In this document: in pieces, positions 1 to 6,967 of the stretch
How positions within the stretch are numbered: position 1 is the stretch's first letter
Layout: every line of letters starts with the position of its first letter
DNA from: Bacillota bacterium
GTDB lineage: Bacteria > Bacillota > Clostridia > Lachnospirales > Anaerotignaceae
Direction of reading: 5' to 3'
DNA: 64,000 bases
NCBI GenBank assembly: GCA_019422105.1
Contig: JAHZDZ010000003.1
Span: 120,677 to 184,676, forward strand
Position numbers and translations under genes: made by a program
The notes under the pieces: generated by a model
Database searches by the model: none
Told to the model about the DNA's origin: nothing
Seen by the model: the letters and a program-made list of their open reading frames with translations, nothing else

Positions 1-2
1 CT

Positions 3-86
3 GGAAGCTATACCTTTAAGGTGACAGCAGACGGAGCGGAAGCGACCGGAACACTCGTGGTAGACGCAGCAGATCCTATTGCTTAA
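3..86 (+). CDS. C-terminal end of a surface-type protein (partial)
   Basis: An open frame enters from the left edge and ends at TAA 84-86, encoding 27 residues (ending TGTLVVDAADPIA). The alternating hydrophobic/polar pattern (SYTFKVTADG, TGTLVV) resembles the last beta strands of an Ig-like or fibronectin-like domain of a secreted or cell-surface protein. The family cannot be fixed from so short a piece. It is followed by two small hairpins and a strong terminator, consistent with the end of a transcription unit. It is not a mraW/ftsL-type gene, which is what would normally lie upstream of spoVD, so gene order has changed on this side. Confidence 0.4.
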   Translation, partial: GSYTFKVTADGAEATGTLVVDAADPIA

Positions 87-744
87 TTCAGGTAACAAGA
101 TAATTTCATAATATTCAAGGCACAGGCTTACCACCTGTGCCGCGGCGGGGAATGCACTTATCCGCCGTGAGAAATTCTCTTTCGGTTTCCTTTGACTTTG
201 TACAGAGTGGTACCGATGACCAGTATTTCTCAATTGGGGGGCTTTTAGCCCCCTACCCCTTAAAATAAGCGGCTGAGAAAGCAACTGCCGTATCTGAAAG
301 GCCATATTCCAAGTTTTGTTTTAACCGGAGCTAAGGAATATGGCCTTTTTGTATGCTTCAAGCAATAGCTTATCTTTGTATTATCTTTGAAGAAGAGTAC
401 CAAAAGAACGCGGATGGGCGTCTTCTCTGCTGCTATATGCGCAATACCCTCAGACTACTGATATTATGGTACACGTCCACGGAAAAGCAAGGGGGGACGC
501 CCTTGCGGTGGTTTGGAGGCAGGGCCTCCAAAAGAATTTACATTTAAAACCTAGAAACGATTGATTGGGCGTATGAAGGGGAGATATGTCAGATTTTGGG
601 TTTTGCTCTGCCGACAGGAGGCTGTAATATGAAACAGAGTTTTATTGTAATTTTGCACATAAGGCTTAAAGGCCTCGGATGAATGCTACAAAAAGAAAAT
701 TTATACGGACGTATTGTACAGGCTGTACCTCCAAATTTGTATAA
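87..744. other. Intergenic stretch with hairpins, no convincing gene
   Basis: Apart from the terminator at 299-352, this stretch holds two small inverted repeats (119-141, GGCACAGG/CCTGTGCC; about 143-169, CGGCGG/CCGCCG). An open frame at 353-547 starts inside the terminator T-run, has no ribosome binding site and no recognisable composition. A 17-codon frame at 629 has a good ribosome site (CAGGAGG) but no recognisable product. The sequence directly upstream of the SpoVD fragment does not resemble the N-terminal half of a penicillin-binding protein in any frame. Confidence 0.4.
299..352 (+). terminator. Rho-independent terminator
   Basis: A perfect 12-bp stem, AGGCCATATTCC (299-310) with GGAATATGGCCT (335-346), is followed by a T-run. 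It ends the transcript coming from the surface-protein gene at the window edge. Confidence 0.8.
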
Positions 745-1577
745 ATTGCAAAGTTTCATGAATATGAAAACTGCATAAGGGAACGGGTCGAAAAACAGAA
801 GCAATTTTTTCGCCCACAGCACGGGCCGGCGAACGATACTTACGAGCCGGGCAGTACGTTTAAGACAATTACCAGCTCTGCGGGACTGGAGGAGGGGGTG
901 GTTACGCCTGAGAGCTCCTTTGTCTGCAACGGCTACCATATTGTGGGGGACAGGATGATTAAATGCTGGCGGTATCCCCGCACCCATGGGGCGGAAACCT
1001 TTGTGCAGGGCGTGCAGAATTCCTGCAATCCGGTATTTATGATTACGGCGGAGAGGCTTGGGCCGGAAAAGTTTTATAATTACATGATTAAATTTGGTTT
1101 TGCGGAAAAGACGGGCGTGGATTTGCCGGGCGAGGCTGTCGGTATTATGCATAAGCTGGAGAATATAGGGCCTGTGGAGCTTGCCACCATGTCCTTCGGG
1201 CAATCCTTCCAGATTACGCCCCTCCAGCTTCTGCGGGCGATTTCCTCCATTGTAAACGGCGGCAATTTAATTACACCGCATGTAGGAAGTAAAATTGTGG
1301 ATGCAGAAGGAAATACGGTGAAGGAATTTACCTATGAAAAGGGCGCACAGGTTATATCGGAAAAAACCTCCGAGACAATGAAGACAATACTGGAAAGCGT
1401 TGTATCAAACGGATCCGGCAACAAGGCTTATATCCCGGGTTACCGTATAGGAGGAAAAACGGCAACAAGCGAGAAGCTTCCCAGAAGAAGCGGAAAATAT
1501 ATCGCCTCCTTTATGTCCTTTGCGCCGGCAGAAAATCCGCAGGTTATGGCTTTAGTGCTGATTGATGAGCCACAGGG
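745..1577 (+). pseudogene. spoVD: SpoVD-like penicillin-binding protein, transpeptidase fragment (5' part of split gene)
   Basis: From about 829 the frame encodes a class B PBP transpeptidase core of the SpoVD type: DTYEPGSTFK with the catalytic SxxK serine, SCNPVF as the SxN motif, FGQSFQITPLQ, and GGKTATSEKLPRRSGKY at the KTG position (KTA here). Homology stops at DEPQ (1575) plus GG (1576-1577). The remainder, GVYYGGT and the PASTA end, lies on the minus strand at 16900-16604. The N-terminal membrane anchor and dimerisation domain are missing: homology begins directly before the active serine, and codons 745-828 do not look like a PBP. No credible start codon or ribosome site precedes the core. 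SpoVD cross-links peptidoglycan (spore cortex in Bacillus) and normally sits directly before murE, which here starts 16 kb away. Past 1577 the frame runs into unrelated sequence up to 1698, with a terminator at 1609. Confidence 0.85.
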
Positions 1578-1596
1578 CCCTTGTGATCGAATAAGG
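1561..1596 (+). other. Left recombination junction (hybrid att site, spoVD arm + element arm)
   Basis: The spoVD arm ends ...GAGCCACAG followed by GG (1576-1577). The next 19 bases, CCCTTGTGATCGAATAAGG (1578-1596), are foreign. The matching arm beside murE (16901-16919) is CCCTTCTGCCATAATAAGG on the same strand, 14 of 19 identical. Joined head to head around GG, the two foreign arms form an imperfect palindrome, as expected of a large-serine-integrase attP. This is therefore read as an attL/attR-type product. Confidence 0.75.
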
Positions 1597-1608
1597 AAAA
1601 AAACAGAG

Positions 1609-1648
1609 AGCCTGAAAATGCCTGATCTATCAGCTTTCAGGCTTTTTT
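1609..1648 (+). terminator. Rho-independent terminator just inside the invertible segment
   Basis: Stem AGCCTGAAA (1609-1617) with TTTCAGGCT (1635-1643), followed by T6. It lies 31 bp past the junction, so any read-through from the spoVD fragment stops here. Confidence 0.75.
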
Positions 1649-1826
1649 ATAGGAAGTCAATACAGGAATGGAGAGGGATAAAACAGGTAAAAAAATAATG
1701 CATGAATAAATATGCGGTGATATACATTTTTTTGCTGTTAAATTTCTGATGTATTTACAGTCCTCTAAACAGAGGATAAAAATAGGGGAGATAGGATTGG
1801 ACGGCGTTTGTGATACATGCCTGCTG

Positions 1827-1859
1827 ATGACAGTTCCAAAGGGAACTGTCATTTTTTTT
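1827..1859 (+). terminator. Rho-independent terminator
   Basis: Stem ATGACAGTTCC (1827-1837) with GGAACTGTCAT (1842-1852), 4-nt loop, followed by seven T. Confidence 0.8.
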
Positions 1860-2023
1860 AAATAGAAGTGTAAACCGCCATAACTGAAAGAAAACGGAAG
1901 GATAAGAAGCAGATTGGTTTTCAGCCGGACGCATTTTTCCTTCTATCTATCTGATTTTTATGCATTACGGAGATGTAAGACGGGTTTTGTTGCAGTTGTA
2001 TTGTTTATTAAAGGGGTATTTAG

Positions 2024-2052
2024 TAGACGCAGGGCAAATGCGGATGTATAAT
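2024..2052 (+). promoter_or_regulatory. Predicted sigma-A promoter of the sensor operon
   Basis: TAGACG (2024-2029), a 17-bp spacer, then a perfect TATAAT (2047-2052), about 95 bp before the first gene. The -35 matches at four of six positions. Confidence 0.5.
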
Positions 2053-2147
2053 ATAGATAGAAATATACGGTAATTTATCTTGGTATTCATGCAGAAAGTA
2101 TAACGAAAGAAAATGTACTGCGAGAGCATGCCATAAGGAGGCGTAAA

Positions 2148-3482
2148 ATGAAAGCGGATATTTTAAAGGAATATGGCATGAAGAGAAGAATACGGAGGGT
2201 CTGCGGTATTGTTATGGCGGCGTTTTTATTCAGCGGCTGCGCGGCGGGAGACAAGGAGGTTTTGGAAAAAGCGGTCTCCTTTGACGGTCCGCAGTATGAA
2301 TGGGGAAAAGAAAGCGATGGAGCCACACTGGTTCTGTGGTCCGCTGAGCCGGAGATGGAGCGTATCTATATGAAAAGGGCAATCCAAAACTATGAGGAGG
2401 CTACGGGAGGCCGTATTCAGTTAGTACAATTCAGCCAAAGCGAATTTCAGGCTAAGGTGGAGGAAGCTTTTTCTGGGAAAACAGGTGCGCCTGATTTACT
2501 GTTAAGCTATGGGGGCACTAATATTGATTCCTATCATCCGGATGAAAACTTTTACGATTTTTCTGATGCTTTATGGGTGGAGGATTTGACCGATACCTCT
2601 ATAAACCAGACAATTTACCATGGCAGGGTCATTGGACTTCCCCACTGGGAGGCGTCTGTATCCGGTTTTTTATATAATAAGGATATATTTAATAAGTATC
2701 ATATTACTGTGCCTGAAAGTCAGGAGGAATTTATGAAAGTCTGTGAAACTCTGCGTGAAAACGGCATTATACCCATGTATATACCATTTCAAAGCGTTTC
2801 CATGCTGCTCTACCAGTTTCCCCTTGACAGTGTTGTGAAGGATACGGATACATTAAACGCTTTAAACAGCGGAGAGATACAATACAGTGACTTACCGGAG
2901 ATGGAGCGCATAGTTAGCTGGTACAAATCAATGGCGGATAATCAATATTTTGGGGAAGATTTTTTGCACAACGATTGGATCGGCATGGATGAAGCCATGA
3001 AAAGTGGAAAATATGCAATGATGCCATGCTGGGATACCTGGCTTTATACAGACTATACGGGAGATGCGGGCAAAATAGGCTTGATGCCTGCTTTTATGGG
3101 CGTTCCCGAAAACGGTTCTTTTGAAGGGCCAAATCTGGGACTTATGATTGTAAACAGGCACAGCGAAAGGCTGGCTGCCGCATTGGATTTTATAACCTTT
3201 TTAGCGGATCCCTTCAATTACAACAGGGCCTTTGACGGTATTTATACGGCGCCTGTTTTTAAGCATCAGACTGACAGCATTTCCACACCTCAATATATAC
3301 AGGCGCAGAAATTGATAGACAGTAAGTTTTATGATTCTACGGCATGGCTGCGCATAAAGGGTTTTTCCCAGATGGATGCTTCTGCAATTATAGATTATAT
3401 CACAGCGAATGGGGACGTAACTGCGGAGCAGTGTCTGGAGGAGATGGACAGGCTCCGTACAGAGCGGCTTATGAGTGAGTGA
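2148..3482 (+). CDS. ABC-type sugar-binding lipoprotein (family 1 solute-binding protein)
   Basis: 444 residues with a positively charged start, a hydrophobic stretch and a lipobox FSGC (Cys about 31), so a membrane-anchored extracellular lipoprotein. The body fits extracellular solute-binding proteins of the maltose/oligosaccharide class: TLVLWSAEPEMERIYMKRAI near the start of the mature protein, then GLPHWEASVSGFLYNKDIF, and a late AALDFITFLADP helix. The start has a strong AAGGAGG ribosome site 8 nt upstream; an inner ATG at 2178 would begin closer to the signal peptide. The gene overlaps the following hybrid histidine kinase, and no ABC permease or ATPase is nearby. The likely role is therefore ligand sensing for the kinase rather than import, which is inference from context. 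Confidence 0.8.
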   Translation: MKADILKEYGMKRRIRRVCGIVMAAFLFSGCAAGDKEVLEKAVSFDGPQYEWGKESDGATLVLWSAEPEMERIYMKRAIQNYEEATGGRIQLVQFSQSEFQAKVEEAFSGKTGAPDLLLSYGGTNIDSYHPDENFYDFSDALWVEDLTDTSINQTIYHGRVIGLPHWEASVSGFLYNKDIFNKYHITVPESQEEFMKVCETLRENGIIPMYIPFQSVSMLLYQFPLDSVVKDTDTLNALNSGEIQYSDLPEMERIVSWYKSMADNQYFGEDFLHNDWIGMDEAMKSGKYAMMPCWDTWLYTDYTGDAGKIGLMPAFMGVPENGSFEGPNLGLMIVNRHSERLAAALDFITFLADPFNYNRAFDGIYTAPVFKHQTDSISTPQYIQAQKLIDSKFYDSTAWLRIKGFSQMDASAIIDYITANGDVTAEQCLEEMDRLRTERLMSE

Positions 3483-5943
3483 GCGGGCAGAGAGAGGTGA
3501 AATCGTGGAGAGAATAAAAAGGAGCTTAAAAAATAATAAATGGCTTGCCCGCGTTATTGCCGCGATGGTATGTGTGGTATTTGCTTTTACAGGTATGGCA
3601 GCCCTATATTTTCATAAGTTTGATTCAACTCTTGAAAAAGAGAATGAAGTGCATTTGGCAGAGGTGGCAGGACAGATTACGGCCCATACCAATTCTATAT
3701 TGGAGGGTACAAAGACGGGACTTGAGGTGGCAGCGGATGCGGTGGGTTCGTTGGACAAGGAGAACATATCCCTCTTTTTGTCCGAAACGGAAAAAACCAT
3801 GGGCTTTGTATACATGGGTTATGCGGGAACAGACGGCATATTATATACAGACAATGGTCTGGCGCCTGAAGATGTCTCGAGGGAGGAATATTTTATATCG
3901 GCTCTTCAGGGAAAAACGGTGATTACGGATTTACATAGAAAGATTTTGTGGGATAAAGCGGTTTCCGGCGTCCTGGCGGCAGCGGCTGTCCATGATGCCG
4001 ACGGACAGATTACGGGTGTGCTGACCGCCATGATTGATATTAAAAGTCTGCAGAACGTGTTGAATGTAGAAAGCTTTAACGGAAACGGCTTTGCGTATTT
4101 GGTTGACGCGGAAGGAGAGCTTGTGCTGCGCAGTAAAAGCATGGATTACAATAATTTTTTTCTGCTGCTTCAGAATGTTTCCTTTGAGAAGAATTACAGC
4201 TATGATGCGGTGCTCACCGATATGAAAAATGAACGCCAGGGCATAGCTTTGTTCAATAATATGGGCATCAGCCAGTACGCCTATTATTATCCTCTTGGTG
4301 TAAATGGCTGGATGGTTGTCAACATTGTGGCAAAATCGGCTGTTACGGCAAATACGGCGTCCCTGACAAGAGAGCTGGCTTTTTTAAGCGTAGTTTCCAT
4401 TGCGGTTTTTACAGCCCTGATTGTAATTGCTGTTATTTTATATGGGATTTCAGAAAGCCGCAAGCATACGGCGGAGGTAAAAACTATTTTTCTGGCGAAC
4501 ATGAGCCATGAGCTTCGCACGCCGATGAACGCCATTATTGGCGCGGGGGAGATTTTGAGACGGGAGGATTTAACGCAAAAGCAGGCGGCCTATGTGCATA
4601 CGATTACAGCTTCCGGAAAAAGCCTGCTGAAAATCATAAATGATATATTGGACTTTTCAAAGTTTGAGTCGGGTAAGCTTACACTAAGCAATGAGCCCTA
4701 TGAGCTGCGCACGCTGATGGTGGATATTACGGAGCTGACGGTATTGCGAATAGGAAGTAAACCTGTTCGGTTTATTGTGGATATGGATACCGAAATTCCG
4801 GAGAAACTGACAGGCGATGTGACCCGCGTAAAGCAGATACTGGTCAATTTATTGGGGAATGCCGTAAAGTTTACCAAGGAGGGCTTTATACGTTTGACTT
4901 TCAGTGCACAGAAGAATGAGAAGGGAGTTAAGCTGTCTTTGGCTGTGTCTGATACGGGAGAGGGAATACGCAAGCAGGATATGGAGCAGCTTTTTATAAG
5001 CTTTAACCAGATAGATACCCACCATCACAGCACAGAGGGTACAGGGCTTGGACTGGCTATTGCCAAAAACCTTGCACAGCAGATGGGCGGTGATATAACG
5101 GTTGAAAGTGTTTATGGCGCCGGAACAACCTTTACCGCAGTGATTTATCAGGAAACTGCGGGAGAAGGCTTGTTATATCAGCCGGTTCTTTTCTGCGGAG
5201 AAAGAATAGCACTTTGTGAAAGTGACAGCGGTATCAGGGAATACTGCCATCAGGTAATGGAGCGCTCAGGCATTTTGCATAGCATTTATGAAACGCCATC
5301 GGAGATGTGGCGCGGCGTGGAGGGCACAAGTTTTCAGTATATTATTGCCGACAGGCGTATACTTGAGGCAGCGCCCCGGCCGCTGGGAGGGGAAACAAAG
5401 CTCATTTTACTATGCCATCAGAATGATCCTGATATTCCGGTACAGGAATTGGGTTTGAGGGCGTTGTATGAACCTTTATTTTGCCTGGAGCTGATGGATA
5501 TGCTTTGTGCGAAGACATTCAGGAGGGGGGAAACGGCCGAAGCTTTTGATGCTAAAAATACTGCCTCCTACGAGACAGCACGGATTCTTATTGTAGATGA
5601 CAATACATTTAATCAGGAGATAACGGAGGCGCTTTTGGAGCCTTACCACATGAAGATAGACAAGGCAGAAAACGGACGGAAGGCAGTGGAGGCGGTGCAA
5701 ACAAAGGACTATGATTTGGTATTTATGGATCATATGATGCCGATAATGGATGGGGTGGAAGCGCTGAACTGTATCAGATCCTTGCCGGAATCGAAGTTTC
5801 ACACTTTGCCTATTGTGGTATTAACGGCAAATGCTACAAGAGAGGCACAGGCAATGTTTTTAAACGCCGGATTCCAGGATTTTCTGGCCAAGCCCATAGA
5901 GCCGGAAAGACTGGATGCCATACTGCGGAAATATTTGGGGTGA
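3475..5943 (+). CDS. Hybrid sensor histidine kinase with C-terminal receiver
   Basis: 822 residues. A membrane segment near residues 25-45, an extracellular sensor region (Cache-like, inferred from length and position), a second membrane segment near 300-325, then HisKA with NMSHELRTPMNAIIG (phospho-His) and HATPase with an N box (VNLLGNAVKF), DTGEGI and GTGLGLAI. A receiver-like stretch without acidic residues follows (a degenerate receiver, about 565-690), then a complete receiver (ILIVDDN, FMDHMMPIMDG with the phospho-Asp, and FLAKPIEP). There is no Hpt or DNA-binding output. The ATG at 3475 overlaps the upstream stop; GTG 3505 has a better ribosome site (GAGGTGA) and may be the true start. 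It probably forms a sensing pair with the preceding binding lipoprotein. Confidence 0.88.
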   Translation: MSERAERGEIVERIKRSLKNNKWLARVIAAMVCVVFAFTGMAALYFHKFDSTLEKENEVHLAEVAGQITAHTNSILEGTKTGLEVAADAVGSLDKENISLFLSETEKTMGFVYMGYAGTDGILYTDNGLAPEDVSREEYFISALQGKTVITDLHRKILWDKAVSGVLAAAAVHDADGQITGVLTAMIDIKSLQNVLNVESFNGNGFAYLVDAEGELVLRSKSMDYNNFFLLLQNVSFEKNYSYDAVLTDMKNERQGIALFNNMGISQYAYYYPLGVNGWMVVNIVAKSAVTANTASLTRELAFLSVVSIAVFTALIVIAVILYGISESRKHTAEVKTIFLANMSHELRTPMNAIIGAGEILRREDLTQKQAAYVHTITASGKSLLKIINDILDFSKFESGKLTLSNEPYELRTLMVDITELTVLRIGSKPVRFIVDMDTEIPEKLTGDVTRVKQILVNLLGNAVKFTKEGFIRLTFSAQKNEKGVKLSLAVSDTGEGIRKQDMEQLFISFNQIDTHHHSTEGTGLGLAIAKNLAQQMGGDITVESVYGAGTTFTAVIYQETAGEGLLYQPVLFCGERIALCESDSGIREYCHQVMERSGILHSIYETPSEMWRGVEGTSFQYIIADRRILEAAPRPLGGETKLILLCHQNDPDIPVQELGLRALYEPLFCLELMDMLCAKTFRRGETAEAFDAKNTASYETARILIVDDNTFNQEITEALLEPYHMKIDKAENGRKAVEAVQTKDYDLVFMDHMMPIMDGVEALNCIRSLPESKFHTLPIVVLTANATREAQAMFLNAGFQDFLAKPIEPERLDAILRKYLG

Positions 5944-6004
5944 AATTCCCTCAGAAATATAGAGAGCAGCAATTTGACAGACAATGAAAAAGGGGGGGCA
6001 TATT

Positions 6005-6967
6005 ATGAAAGTTTATATCAGATGTGCGGCGGTTTTATTGGCATCAATTTTACTGTTAAGCGGCTGTACGACTATAGGTCTGGGCGAAAAAGGGCAGGAA
6101 GAAAAAAGGTATACCTTCGGTTTTACAGGCATGGATTTGACAGATGCGTCATTTCGCGCCGCCATGGAGGAACTGAGAGCGGAGGTGGAGGGAAGAGGAG
6201 ACACGCTACTTACATTTGACCCACAGCTTGACAATGAAAAGCAGATAGAGGGGATAGAGAATATGCTTGAGGAGGGCATTGACCTGTTAGTGCTTGGCCC
6301 TGTGGACGTGGACGGCATACTGCCTGCGCTCAAGGCTTGCAGGGATGCGGGGGTTCCGGTTATCTGCTATGATTCCAAGGTGACAGACACCGAATATATC
6401 GAAACCTTTGTGGGCGGTGATAACTACCGTTTGGGCAGGCTCATCGGGGAAGAAATATTGAAGGATTATCCTGAAGGCGGTTTAATGGGTATGCTGACAA
6501 ATCCTCTGGCGAATTCAGTTTTGCAAAGAGAGCAGGGAATTCGGGATGCGCTGGAGGGAAGCAGAATTACCATTGCAGCGTGTCTGGATATTGTGCGCTA
6601 TGAGGAGGTTTTGCCCCAGGCTGAAAAGATATTGACGGAATATCCTGATATAAATATACTTTGGGGATTAAATGACGATATAACCCTTTTGCTTCACAGC
6701 TCGGTATTGGCAGCGGGAAGGGAGGACTCCACTGCTCTTTATGGAACGGGAAGCCTCTATCATGAGACAGGGAATGATAAGCTTGTGGAAGCGGTGGGAA
6801 AAGGCTATGTGCGGGCTGTCTCCCTTCAGGAGCCGGCGCAGTGGGGAATACTGTGCGGGGAGCTTGGTTACCGCATACTCAATGGGGAGGAAGTTGAGGA
6901 TGAATACCTGGGTGACTCCCTGATAGTCAATCAGGAGAATGTGAGGGAGTATGAACCGGAAAAATAG
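6005..6967 (+). CDS. Ribose/galactose-type periplasmic-binding lipoprotein (Peripla_BP_4-like)
   Basis: About 320 residues with signal peptide and lipobox LLSGC (Cys 21). The mature part has the ribose-binding-protein fold pattern: YTFGFTGMDL, then LDNEKQIEGIENMLEEGIDL (the characteristic helix before the LVLGPVD strand), AGVPVICYDSKV, FVGGDNYRLG and a hinge-proximal GLNDD. ATG 6005 is chosen because a purine-rich AAAAAGGGGGGG lies directly upstream; the frame is open from 5984. It follows the first kinase by 61 bp and overlaps the second kinase by 17 bp, again forming a binding-protein/kinase pair. The mix with a family 1 binding protein suggests two different sugar-like ligands. No transporter subunits are present. 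Confidence 0.82.
   Translation: MKVYIRCAAVLLASILLLSGCTTIGLGEKGQEEKRYTFGFTGMDLTDASFRAAMEELRAEVEGRGDTLLTFDPQLDNEKQIEGIENMLEEGIDLLVLGPVDVDGILPALKACRDAGVPVICYDSKVTDTEYIETFVGGDNYRLGRLIGEEILKDYPEGGLMGMLTNPLANSVLQREQGIRDALEGSRITIAACLDIVRYEEVLPQAEKILTEYPDINILWGLNDDITLLLHSSVLAAGREDSTALYGTGSLYHETGNDKLVEAVGKGYVRAVSLQEPAQWGILCGELGYRILNGEEVEDEYLGDSLIVNQENVREYEPEK

Larger units (their letters stand above)
1649..2147. other. Non-coding stretch before the sensor operon
   Basis: No supported gene. It holds a terminator (1827-1859) and a promoter candidate (2024-2052); the rest shows no recognisable structure. The terminator has no gene directly upstream, so it may be a leftover of a lost gene or may shield the operon from upstream transcription. 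Confidence 0.4.

Noticed and set aside
353..547. 64-codon plus-strand ORF
   Set aside because: It starts within a terminator T-run, has no ribosome site and no family resemblance.
589..1203. 204-codon minus-strand ORF
   Set aside because: Antisense shadow of the SpoVD fragment; low-complexity basic composition and no ribosome site.
1459..1476. KTA as proof of pseudogene status
   Set aside because: Variation at this motif may be normal in clostridial SpoVD; the split and missing ends are the stronger evidence.
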